Source of the DNA: a virus
Virus record (IMG/VR): IMGVR_UViG_3300028559_000150
Location: 1 to 28,364 of that record
DNA length: 28,364 bases
Strand: one strand, 5' to 3'
The notes beneath the pieces were generated by a model that was not told where the DNA came from, ran no database searches, and worked only from the letters and a program-made list of their open reading frames with translations. Within the stretch, counting starts at the first letter, position 1. Each line of letters starts with the position of its first letter. Both the position numbers and the translations under genes were made by a program. Positions 20,792 to 25,943 of this stretch are shown one piece after another.

Positions 20792-20820
20792 ATTATACGG
20801 GATAAATCAACTATTGTCAA
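20792..20820 (-). promoter_or_regulatory. Consensus sigma-A promoter TTGACA-N17-TATAAT
   Basis: Minus strand: TTGACA (20820-20815), 17 bases, TATAAT (20797-20792), a perfect match to the vegetative consensus. It drives the 51-aa and 85-aa genes. No phased box accompanies it, unlike most minus-strand promoters in this arm. Confidence 0.85.
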
Positions 20821-20923
20821 CACCTTGTAACTCTTTGCCTTCAGCCGCAATCTTTGCAGGACAATCATCATATGCGACTTTTGGAGCCTTACCAAGATGC
20901 CCGGTAAACAAAGCACCAACCAT
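20807..20923 (-). CDS. Possible 38-aa protein overlapping the gene upstream
   Basis: Open frame MVGALFTGHLGKAPKVAYDD then CPAKIAAEGKELQGVDNS, beginning inside the last codons of the 20889 gene and ending in the promoter of the next unit. The composition looks protein-like, but only a weak GAAG/GAG ribosome site precedes it. An ATG two codons earlier (20929) is possible. Confidence 0.35.
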   Translation of the reverse strand: MVGALFTGHLGKAPKVAYDDCPAKIAAEGKELQGVDNS

Positions 20924-21374
20924 ACTCATCTTCAGGAATAGCATTTAACACATTGTCAATAATGTCAATAGTTGATTGCATATCCTTTAGATACCATTCA
21001 TCTATTTCACCACTGCCAAAGAAAAAACCATCTTGGGGTGGTAGAATATCTCCTGCCATAGCGGGCTGCTTAATAACGCTTGCACACAATTCCCGCAACT
21101 CTACTAACTTTTCACGGGGTACATAAATATCTTGACATTCATCTACGCCATTTGCCAACTCATTAACAAACCAACCATGAATAGCATTAGCCTTGCGCCA
21201 GTATCCAACGGTAAGGGAAAGGTTTGCCCCACCAAACAACTCAACGCTATCAGTAAGACCCTTGGGAGCCAATGCCACCAATGCGGTATACTCTGGGTTT
21301 GGAGTAGGCACTCCATTACTGTAGGTGTCCTGACCAACATACTTGCGAGCCTCAAGGTACTGATCTAATCCCAT
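20889..21374 (-). CDS. Phage hypothetical protein, MGLDQYLEARKY family
   Basis: 161 aa, ATG 21374 with AAGGGTGG upstream. MGLDQYLEARKYV, VGYWRKANAIHGWFVNELAN, DIYVPREKLVELRELC and DGFFFGSGEIDEWYLKD are landmarks of a widespread phage family (MGLDMYLxARKY, YWRKANxIHxWFV, FFFGSTxYDxWY). Function unproven. Driven by the promoter at 21406-21434. Confidence 0.75.
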   Translation of the reverse strand: MGLDQYLEARKYVGQDTYSNGVPTPNPEYTALVALAPKGLTDSVELFGGANLSLTVGYWRKANAIHGWFVNELANGVDECQDIYVPREKLVELRELCASVIKQPAMAGDILPPQDGFFFGSGEIDEWYLKDMQSTIDIIDNVLNAIPEDEYGWCFVYRASW

Positions 21375-21405
21375 TTTATTTCCACCCTTTCGTTGTGAGA
21401 GTCAC

Positions 21406-21434
21406 AATCTATCAGAATCCGGTAAAAATGTCAA
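21406..21434 (-). promoter_or_regulatory. Sigma-A promoter TTGACA-N17-TAGATT within a phased box
   Basis: Minus strand: TTGACA (21434-21429), 17 bases, TAGATT (21411-21406). The -35 lies inside the N14 spacer of box 4, so protein bound to the box would cover the -35. Confidence 0.75.
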
Positions 21435-21467
21435 ATGTTCGTAAAGGAGTGGCGGGCGGGGCGCCCC
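21420..21467 (+). repeat. Phased box 4 with GC dyad
   Basis: CGGTAA at 21420, CGTAA at 21440, dyad GGGGCGCCCC at 21458-21467 centred 18 bases on. Overlaps the -35 of the minus-strand promoter for the 20889 gene. Confidence 0.75.
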
Positions 21468-21471
21468 CTAA

Positions 21472-21514
21472 TAGTATGCAGATTCTTGGCTTGTAGCATA
21501 GTGTATGCATACTA
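21472..21514. repeat. Perfect 9-bp inverted repeat
   Basis: TAGTATGCA at 21472-21480 and TGCATACTA at 21506-21514, 25 bases apart, between the dyad of box 4 and the tRNA 3' end. It could be a 3' hairpin of the tRNA-containing transcript or a binding site; a further small GGGC...GCCC hairpin lies next to it. Confidence 0.5.
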
Positions 21515-21547
21515 ATGGGCATCGGTGCCGCCCTACCTGGGGCCTAG

Positions 21548-21621
21548 TGGGGAGAGTCGGACTCGAACCGACGACGACCGAATTATGAGTTCGGGGCTCT
21601 AACCAGCTGAGCTACCTCCCC
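21548..21621 (-). tRNA. tRNA with CAT anticodon (Met, or Ile2 if modified)
   Basis: 74 nt cloverleaf on the minus strand. Acceptor GGGGAGG pairs with TCTCCCC (one G-U), D-arm GCTC...GAGC, anticodon stem CCGAA/TTCGG with loop CTCATAA, T-arm GTCGG-TTCGAGT-CCGAC, discriminator A. CCA is not encoded. The loop fits elongator Met; tRNA-Ile2 cannot be excluded without identity-element analysis. It is the last member of the long minus-strand operon that starts at 23298. Confidence 0.93.
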
Positions 21622-21635
21622 AAACCAATTAATAT

Positions 21636-21701
21636 TTAATCATTAGATCCTCCCCAATACACTGCGGAATCCAACATTACGTTGATACGCTCAGGCAGCA
21701 T
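21636..21701 (-). CDS. 21-codon ORF, possible decayed duplicate
   Basis: ATG 21701 follows GAGGAGGACTA and overlaps the previous stop (TAATG). Encodes MLPERINVMLDSAVYWGGSND. Its 3' half is a 31-bp duplicate of the 3' end of the 21781 gene read in another frame, so it may be a remnant left by duplication rather than a functional peptide. Confidence 0.35.
   Translation of the reverse strand: MLPERINVMLDSAVYWGGSND
21644..21674. repeat. 31-bp direct repeat, copy A
   Basis: Identical over 31 bases to 21785-21815. On the minus strand the unit ends with TTGGGGAGGATCTA, a strong ribosome site placed before an ATG, so the duplication copied a gene end together with its translation signal. In this copy the following ATG opens only a four-codon frame. 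Confidence 0.85.
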
Positions 21702-21781
21702 TAGTCCTCCTCAAAAAGCACGGTAGTAAAATTACCATCACTAGTAAACTTACCAGTCTCTAGATCAAGCCAGATAGCCAT
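21701..21781 (-). CDS. 26-aa peptide gene
   Basis: ATG 21781 is part of a TAATG overlap with the gene before it and has GGGGAGG eight bases upstream. Encodes MAIWLDLETGKFTSDGNFTT then VLFEED, a plausible beta hairpin. Very short but well signalled. Function unknown. Confidence 0.5.
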   Translation of the reverse strand: MAIWLDLETGKFTSDGNFTTVLFEED

Positions 21782-22068
21782 TAGTAGATCCTCCCCAATA
21801 CACTGCGGAATCCAAGATCATAGACATACATCTCAACCTGATTATGAGCAGACTCACCATAGAATAACTTGGAAGTCTTTACATTAGGTTTACCCATATT
21901 AGTAATTACCCTGTAAAAATCAGGGAATGGAAATCCTAGCTGAACAATTACGCTGCCACCATACAGGCCACGCCAATCATTTTCCATATCCTCTGTATAG
22001 ATGGTGTCCCACTCCTTGACACACTTAACGCTTGGCCGCTTAGATGGGTAGAGCGATCTGGTATTCAT
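21781..22068 (-). CDS. Hypothetical protein (95 aa)
   Basis: ATG 22068 with GAGGGAATAG upstream, overlapping the preceding gene by 29 bases. Basic N-terminus (NTRSLYPSKRPSVKCVKEWD), aromatic middle (GFPFPDFYRVITNMG) and end YVYDLGFRSVLGRIY. No family recognised. Its last 31 bases are duplicated downstream. Confidence 0.6.
   Translation of the reverse strand: MNTRSLYPSKRPSVKCVKEWDTIYTEDMENDWRGLYGGSVIVQLGFPFPDFYRVITNMGKPNVKTSKLFYGESAHNQVEMYVYDLGFRSVLGRIY
21785..21815. repeat. 31-bp direct repeat, copy B
   Basis: Second copy of the unit at 21644-21674, here forming the 3' end of the 95-aa gene and carrying the ribosome site of the 26-aa gene. The copies start 141 bases apart. Confidence 0.85.
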
Positions 22069-22231
22069 CTATTCCCTCTCTGTTGTGGATTACAAAGTCT
22101 ACACCCAACTCCCTTAGAAAGTCAAGGTACAAATTAAATTCATTCTGATTCTGTAGATCACGAACAATATCACTATTTACATACACTTCCCACAATGATT
22201 CATTAATCTGATATATGTGTCTGAAGTCCAT
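22040..22231 (-). CDS. Hypothetical protein (63 aa)
   Basis: ATG 22231 overlaps the preceding stop (TAATG). MDFRHIYQINESLWEVYVNS, a helix DLQNQNEFNLYLDFLREL and strands DFVIHNREG form a small alpha-beta protein. Operon member; function unknown. Confidence 0.6.
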   Translation of the reverse strand: MDFRHIYQINESLWEVYVNSDIVRDLQNQNEFNLYLDFLRELGVDFVIHNREGIDEYQIALPI

Positions 22232-22410
22232 TACGCCTCCTCTGCCTCGTAGGTGAGGATCTGAATAATACCAGTTTCCACCATGTAGCGCAAAATGTCA
22301 ATCTCGTTGGGGGCAGGCTCAAGGTTAGGCCATTCCATATCAAAGTCATATTCAGCAGAATCATTAGTTCCCTGAATCTCAAGAATGCCCATGCAGCGAT
22401 AGTTCTTCAT
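22231..22410 (-). CDS. Acidic hypothetical protein (59 aa)
   Basis: ATG 22410 is preferred over a GTG one codon earlier because GGGGG lies four bases upstream. MKNYRCMGILEIQGTNDSAE, then DMEWPNLEPAPNEIDILRY and an acidic end EAEEA. The start overlaps the preceding stop (TGATG). Confidence 0.6.
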   Translation of the reverse strand: MKNYRCMGILEIQGTNDSAEYDFDMEWPNLEPAPNEIDILRYMVETGIIQILTYEAEEA

Positions 22411-22583
22411 CACACCCCCTGAAAGTCATAGTAGAACCTTTGGCCAGCAACATCGGTAAAGTCAAGGGTGCCACGCACACCATCTGACTTACGCTCCACC
22501 ACACACAGATTCATGGCGAATCCAAGAACCTGATAGTTCTCAAGCATCTGATCTTTAGTTAGGCCGTCAGTCTCAAAGTTCAT
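22410..22583 (-). CDS. Hypothetical protein (57 aa)
   Basis: ATG 22583, AAGGGTG upstream. MNFETDGLTKDQMLENYQVL, then GFAMNLCVVERKSDGVRGTL and DFTDVAGQRFYYDF: a helix followed by a three-strand sheet. Ends in a TGATG overlap with the next gene. The clean overlap at both operon borders makes it a confident small gene despite its length. Confidence 0.6.
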   Translation of the reverse strand: MNFETDGLTKDQMLENYQVLGFAMNLCVVERKSDGVRGTLDFTDVAGQRFYYDFQGV

Positions 22584-22595
22584 AGCCACACCCTT

Positions 22596-22838
22596 CTATT
22601 TATATTGAGATGCACAACGTGAACAAAATTTATTTACCCTTGGATTTTTGCTCAGTCTAACAATAGTTCTTAGGGAAGTCAAGTAGTCCCAGTGCCATCC
22701 ACTATCTTTATCTATATAAGTACCACAAACGGTCCTTGACCACACGTCCTCAATATGTCTTGTTCCGGATGGTGACGCCACCAATGTAATTTCGTTGCCG
22801 TCCATAAAGATATCTAACGGCAGTGTGGCGTTAGCCAT
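22596..22838 (-). CDS. Hypothetical protein (80 aa) with C-terminal cysteine pair
   Basis: ATG 22838 with AGGA eight bases upstream, overlapping the stop of the mini zinc-ribbon gene (TGATG). MANATLPLDIFMDGNEITLV then ASPSGTRHIEDVWSRTVCGT and a final FCSRCASQYK. The CxxC at the end with the earlier Cys/His could bind zinc. No family recognised. Confidence 0.6.
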   Translation of the reverse strand: MANATLPLDIFMDGNEITLVASPSGTRHIEDVWSRTVCGTYIDKDSGWHWDYLTSLRTIVRLSKNPRVNKFCSRCASQYK

Positions 22839-22915
22839 CACTCACATCCTGAGCACTCTGGCGGTACTAGCCCGCATGTTTCACACTCCACCATCTCAAA
22901 CCACTCATACTCCAT
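22838..22915 (-). CDS. 25-aa mini zinc-ribbon peptide
   Basis: ATG 22915 overlaps the preceding stop (TGATG), and its own TGA overlaps the next ATG. Encodes MEYEWFEMVECETCGLVPPE then CSGCE: CxxC, eight residues, CxxC. This is about the shortest sequence that could hold a zinc ribbon. Start and stop coupling on both sides argues for real translation. Confidence 0.6.
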   Translation of the reverse strand: MEYEWFEMVECETCGLVPPECSGCE

Positions 22916-23298
22916 CACTCGTCCTCCACTTCGATAGAAACATCATCCAGTGTTAGGTCAACATCAACTTCACCATTGTGTTCACAAGAGAAGTCAAGGA
23001 CATCTTCCCAATCTACATCTTCTCCGTCAGAGTCTATGTCAATTTCGGCGGTACCTATAAAGATAGGCTCACAACGTATATTAACAGTCTTAGTCAATTT
23101 CATACCAAGCATACGAGCAATTTCCTTTACAGCATCTTTATTAAAGTCTCTCATGTCAATCATGTCAAGAATTTGTCCCTTAGCGTTCTCAATCATTAAA
23201 GACAATGCATCTTTTTGATCTAAAACTATCTTGAGGTCATCATATAGGCCATCACGCTCTGATCTAAGGGTTTCAGTGTAGGAATTAATGTAAGTCAT
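22915..23298 (-). CDS. Coiled-coil and acidic-tail protein
   Basis: 127 aa, ATG 23298, AAGGAG six bases upstream. N-terminal coiled coil (TETLRSERDGLYDDLKIVLD, QKDALSLMIENAKGQILDMI) then strands and a very acidic second half (IDIDSDGEDVDWEDVLDF, EVDVDLTLDDVSIEVEDE). The C-terminal half may mimic nucleic acid charge, which is inference. It leads the nine-gene plus tRNA operon driven by the promoter at 23325-23353. Confidence 0.65.
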   Translation of the reverse strand: MTYINSYTETLRSERDGLYDDLKIVLDQKDALSLMIENAKGQILDMIDMRDFNKDAVKEIARMLGMKLTKTVNIRCEPIFIGTAEIDIDSDGEDVDWEDVLDFSCEHNGEVDVDLTLDDVSIEVEDE

Positions 23299-23324
23299 AA
23301 TTCTCCTTAGTTGTTGTTATCCTT

Positions 23325-23353
23325 ACCCTATATCATATGGTTCTTAATGTCAA
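23325..23353 (-). promoter_or_regulatory. Sigma-A promoter TTGACA-N17-TAGGGT
   Basis: Minus strand: TTGACA (23353-23348), 17 bases, TAGGGT (23330-23325). The phased box ends 11 bases upstream of the -35. The same unusual -10 (TAGGGT) recurs in the plus-strand promoter at 25028-25056. Confidence 0.75.
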
Positions 23354-23363
23354 GCCTAAAAAG

Positions 23364-23412
23364 TGGGGAAAAATAAGGTCAATCGTAACAAGGGGTATAG
23401 GGGGGCGCCCCC
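23364..23412 (+). repeat. Phased box 5 with GC dyad (GGGG type)
   Basis: TGGGGA at 23364, CGTAA at 23384, dyad GGGGGCGCCCCC at 23401-23412 centred 18 bases on. Lies between the DUF932 gene's 3' end and the promoter of the long operon. Confidence 0.75.
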
Positions 23413-23433
23413 GGCTGGCCCCAGGCATGACGA

Positions 23434-23461
23434 TGCCCCCCGCAGTTTTCTACGAGGGGCA
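23434..23461 (-). terminator. Hairpin after the DUF932 gene
   Basis: TGCCCC at 23434-23439 pairs with GGGGCA at 23456-23461 around a 16-base loop, 15 bases past the stop of the DUF932 gene. No T-run, so its terminator role is uncertain. Confidence 0.4.
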
Positions 23462-23475
23462 CCGCCGCTAGTGTG

Positions 23476-24474
23476 CTATGCGGCTACCAACTCCCGCACC
23501 GCTGAAAGGATGCGAGACTTTTCCGTGTTGGTCGCAACGTCAAAGCCTGACGCAGCCGCAGACATTGACTCGCTGTTACCGGCACGCCCACTGCGATACC
23601 AGTCAAGGCGCTCAGTCAATGCGTTGAGGGCTCCCCAAGCGGTGCCGCTAATCATGTAGTTAGTCGGGCCGGTATAAATTGAGTTAATGGTGTCAATTTT
23701 ATTTTCCCACTTTGTCATGCTGCCTTTACCATCTTTAATTGGCTTAGGATACAAGGATGTGATGAGATCATTAAATTGCTTTGCGTCAATTTCCTTTTGG
23801 ATAAACTCTGCGGCCATCTTGTCAAACTCATCAAGGTAGGCATTAGCAAGGCCTAAGGCTTCCCTAGCGGCCTGAACCTTACCATCTACAGATTGAGTGT
23901 GGCGAATCTTAAACGATTGCTTTGGACCCTTGCCACGATTACCAAGAGCCAAGTTGAGAGTGTTCTGGCAGACAACACGCACCGGGGTAACCGATGCCTG
24001 AATTGCCACGGACCCGTCATGCGATGTGTGAACTAGTAGGTAATTGTTGATTTTGTCACCCACACCGGTAGAGTCTAAGACTGTCTCACGCTCAAGGGCA
24101 AGTGAGCCGAATACGACCGTACCGCTCTTGATTGAGCCAGCAGTTTCCCAGCGGCCACCATCTAGCAAGTTATCGCCAAAGGTAAATAGTTCCTCATTCT
24201 GAACCGTCTTGTATCGTTGACCAACTACGCCAAGCACGTCCGATTCACCGTCGAATGGATTGGTGCGAGTGACGGCAAACCATGACTTATGTGAGCGTGC
24301 GGGCAGGTCGATATCCTCAAGGTGGACATTCCAGTTATCAAGGTGAGCGAGCGAAAGCATTTCAGAGGTAGACACCTCATTGTCGAACACGGTGCCAAGG
24401 CTGTGCCATGCCGGTTCCCGTAGGGATGCAAAGGCAACCTCGCCGTTCTGACCAATCTCTAGTGCGTGAGCCAT
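23476..24474 (-). CDS. DUF932 (phage/plasmid-like TIGR03299) protein
   Basis: 332 aa. ATG 24474 is chosen because AAAGGAAA precedes it and family members begin MAHALE; the 20-residue upstream extension is rejected. MAHALEIGQNGEVAFASLRE then PAWHSLGTVFDNEVSTSEML, WFAVTRTNPF, VGQRYKTVQNEELFTFGDNL and VRVVCQNTLNLAL follow the DUF932 pattern. Members are frequent on phages and plasmids; a role in DNA metabolism is often proposed, but no activity is established. GC content and codon use are richer than in the left part of the window. Confidence 0.85.
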   Translation of the reverse strand: MAHALEIGQNGEVAFASLREPAWHSLGTVFDNEVSTSEMLSLAHLDNWNVHLEDIDLPARSHKSWFAVTRTNPFDGESDVLGVVGQRYKTVQNEELFTFGDNLLDGGRWETAGSIKSGTVVFGSLALERETVLDSTGVGDKINNYLLVHTSHDGSVAIQASVTPVRVVCQNTLNLALGNRGKGPKQSFKIRHTQSVDGKVQAAREALGLANAYLDEFDKMAAEFIQKEIDAKQFNDLITSLYPKPIKDGKGSMTKWENKIDTINSIYTGPTNYMISGTAWGALNALTERLDWYRSGRAGNSESMSAAASGFDVATNTEKSRILSAVRELVAA

Positions 24475-24505
24475 GATATTTCCTTTCGTTGTAGTTGATA
24501 ATCCA

Positions 24506-24534
24506 AAGATACAGGACAAAAATATATTTGTCAA
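24506..24534 (-). promoter_or_regulatory. Sigma-A promoter TTGACA-N17-TATCTT
   Basis: Minus strand: TTGACA (24534-24529), 17 bases, TATCTT (24511-24506), followed by the DUF932 ribosome site. The phased box lies 18 bases upstream of the -35. Confidence 0.8.
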
Positions 24535-24551
24535 GTTTTAATAGACATTTC

Positions 24552-24599
24552 CGGTAACTATTTTATGTGTTCGTAAGAGGGGGCCGGGCGGGGCGCCCC
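24552..24599 (+). repeat. Phased box 6 with GC dyad
   Basis: CGGTAA at 24552, CGTAA at 24572, dyad GGGGCGCCCC at 24590-24599 centred 18 bases on. Lies between the divergent DUF932 unit and the plus-strand gene at 24692. Confidence 0.75.
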
Positions 24600-24691
24600 C
24601 CCATATTGTTATCATCCTGTTACCATTTTGATGACCTATTTATGGGTATTTCATGATAAGATTCTTTTAATCAACTAATGAGGAGATAGAT

Positions 24692-24886
24692 ATGAAAACT
24701 TATAAGGAATATGTTATTACTTTACCCCTGAGTTTTTTAATGAATTCAGATCACCCAGTCTGCCAGCAGTTCGAGGATATTCCCGATGAGAACAAGGAGC
24801 AGGCGCTGCTTGACGTGTTTGACGGGCTGCTCAAACTGGCAAACGAGAACGGCTCTTTTTGCATCATGGACAGGGTAAGGACATGA
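24692..24886 (+). CDS. Hypothetical protein (64 aa)
   Basis: ATG with GAGGAG upstream. MKTYKEYVITLPLSFLMNSD, PVCQQFEDIPDENKEQALLD and a helix VFDGLLKLANENG. A possible extended -10 (TGATAAGAT, near 24653) precedes it. The stop overlaps the next ATG. Codon usage changes part way, AT-rich then GC-rich. Confidence 0.6.
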   Translation: MKTYKEYVITLPLSFLMNSDHPVCQQFEDIPDENKEQALLDVFDGLLKLANENGSFCIMDRVRT

Positions 24887-25026
24887 TAATTAAATACTAT
24901 GACCTATCCAACCCAGAGGAGCAGACCATAGACTCAGATGAGCATATGGTATTTGGTGCCTTGGGAGAGTTGGCATTTCTTCGGGGTATACTGGCAACAA
25001 AATGCATAATAACAGATATTAGATAA
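24883..25026 (+). CDS. Hypothetical protein (47 aa)
   Basis: ATG overlaps the preceding TGA (ATGA). Encodes MIIKYYDLSNPEEQTIDSDE then HMVFGALGELAFLRGILATK and CIITDIR, a small alpha-beta protein. Stop at 25024-25026, just before a promoter. Translation is supported only by coupling and composition. Confidence 0.55.
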   Translation: MIIKYYDLSNPEEQTIDSDEHMVFGALGELAFLRGILATKCIITDIR

Positions 25027-25027
25027 T

Positions 25028-25056
25028 TTGACATTGTCGGGTTTTTATGATAGGGT
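25028..25056 (+). promoter_or_regulatory. Sigma-A promoter TTGACA-N17-TAGGGT
   Basis: TTGACA at 25028-25033, 17 bases, TAGGGT at 25051-25056, then a leader containing AAAGGAG before the ATG at 25084. Confidence 0.8.
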
Positions 25057-25083
25057 GGGCCTATCAACAACAAAGGAGAAAAA

Positions 25084-25224
25084 ATGAATGTTCAGGTCGG
25101 AGACCAGTACACCACGTCAGTTTCGGGAGTCACGGGTACAGTTAAAGAAATTCATGACAAGCCTTATGGCCATGTTTATCTCCTAGATGTAAATGGGGCA
25201 GACCGTTGGACAACTGCAAAGTAA
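25084..25224 (+). CDS. Small SH3-like phage protein (46 aa)
   Basis: ATG with AAAGGAG six bases upstream and a strong promoter. MNVQVGDQYTTSVSGVTGTV, KEIHDKPYGHVYLLDVNGAD and RWTTAK has the strand-turn spacing of small barrel proteins common in actinophages. Monocistronic, so likely abundant early. Function unknown. Confidence 0.65.
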   Translation: MNVQVGDQYTTSVSGVTGTVKEIHDKPYGHVYLLDVNGADRWTTAK

Positions 25225-25304
25225 TTTGATACAATAATAAAACAAATAAATAATGTGCTTGGGGATATGCGACCCGTCAAAAACATAACAATTCTGATAT
25301 GAAA

Positions 25305-25334
25305 TTGACACCGACTCGCTTCCCCAAATATCCT
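25305..25334 (+). promoter_or_regulatory. Possible tRNA promoter TTGACA-N18-TATCCT
   Basis: TTGACA at 25305-25310 and TATCCT at 25329-25334, spacer 18. It would start transcription about 20 bases before the tRNA-like sequence at 25362 and the tRNA-Asp at 25435. The upstream stretch 25256-25325 contains TTGGGG/CCCCAA and GCGA/TCGC arms that could fold. Confidence 0.5.
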
Positions 25335-25361
25335 GAGCATGATATTTAAAACTGCTCACAT

Positions 25362-25429
25362 GCCTTGGGTACTGGATACAGACGAGCCTCCAAAACTTGT
25401 CTTCCTAGGTTCGACTCCTAGACAAGGTG
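25362..25429 (+). tRNA. Degenerate tRNA-Trp-like sequence (CCA anticodon), reduced D-arm
   Basis: Acceptor GCCTTGG against ACAAGGT (one G-U, last pair mismatched), anticodon stem CGAGC/ACTTG with one mismatch and loop CTCCAAA (anticodon CCA, Trp), T-arm CTAGG-TTCGACT-CCTAG perfect, variable loop of five. The D region is only 14 bases and can make just a 3-bp stem (CTG/CAG) with a GATA loop, without the usual GG. It is 68 nt long. It may be a decayed tRNA, a minimal functional one, or a tRNA mimic. It lies five bases before tRNA-Asp. Confidence 0.5.
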
Positions 25430-25434
25430 CTTAG

Positions 25435-25507
25435 GGTTCTGTGGAGTAGCGGTCATCTCGCTTCCTTGTCACGGAAGAAATCGCGGGTTCGAATCCCGTC
25501 AGAACCG
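25435..25507 (+). tRNA. tRNA-Asp (GTC anticodon)
   Basis: 73 nt. Acceptor GGTTCTG/CAGAACC, D-arm GAGTAGCGGTCATCTC, anticodon stem CTTCC/GGAAG with loop TTGTCAC, T-arm GCGGG-TTCGAAT-CCCGT with one G-U pair, discriminator G. The next bases are CA, so part of CCA is present by sequence. All stems pair well. Confidence 0.92.
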
Positions 25508-25514
25508 CAAAACC

Positions 25515-25563
25515 TGGGGGTTATTAAAGGTCTTCGTAACAAAGAGCTGCAGGGGGCGCCCCC
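25515..25563 (+). repeat. Phased box 7 with GC dyad (GGGG type)
   Basis: TGGGGG at 25515, CGTAA at 25535, dyad GGGGGCGCCCCC at 25552-25563 centred 18 bases on. Lies eight bases after tRNA-Asp, between convergent units. The remaining 130 bases to the next gene are AT-rich and show nothing else recognisable. Confidence 0.75.
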
Positions 25564-25694
25564 ATATTTCCATATCATACTATCATTGATGATACTTTTC
25601 TATATGTGTATGAATATCATCCAAGGTAGCATATTTTACTGTCTTGAACTAATAATTAACACATCCATATCTCAGGTTCGATACCCTCCAAATA

Positions 25695-25943
25695 TTACAC
25701 TCCCCAATTTATTAGAAACAATTCTATATCTTGATTAGGAACGTATTCATATACCATTGTATCCCCTACTAATGTTTCTACATGATCTTGAAACTCAGGA
25801 ATTATTTCTGTTACCCATTTTTTATTATTAAAGAAAGCTAACTCTTTAGAATTCTCCCCCGAATATGTTCCGGGTCCAGACACAACACTTACACAATCCG
25901 CTAACGGATGACTTATTGAGTATTTATTTCTATCCACATTCAT
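25695..25943 (-). CDS. Hypothetical protein (82 aa)
   Basis: ATG 25943 overlaps the stop of the upstream gene (ATGA). MNVDRNKYSISHPLADCVSV, VSGPGTYSGENSKELAFFNN and an acidic C-terminus (VYEYVPNQDIELFLINWGV). AT-rich, unlike its GC-richer partner upstream. No family recognised; the coupling suggests a partner of the DUF7178-like protein. Confidence 0.65.
   Translation of the reverse strand: MNVDRNKYSISHPLADCVSVVSGPGTYSGENSKELAFFNNKKWVTEIIPEFQDHVETLVGDTMVYEYVPNQDIELFLINWGV

Noticed and set aside
20786-20792. CGTAAC on the minus strand next to TATAAT
   Set aside because: Looks like a box half-site, but no G-rich partner lies 20 bp away and no dyad follows; judged coincidental.
23363-23659. 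98-codon plus-strand frame antisense to the DUF932 gene
   Set aside because: It lies within a well-supported gene on the other strand, has repeat sequence at its start and no ribosome site.
25256-25325. tmRNA or structured RNA upstream of the tRNAs
   Set aside because: Arms TTGGGG/CCCCAA and GCGA/TCGC exist, but there is no tRNA-like domain or tag frame; noted only as possible folding near a promoter.
25640-25695. T-arm-like GGTTCGATACC near 25676
   Set aside because: Flanking stems do not pair and no acceptor or anticodon arm can be built, so it is not called a tRNA.
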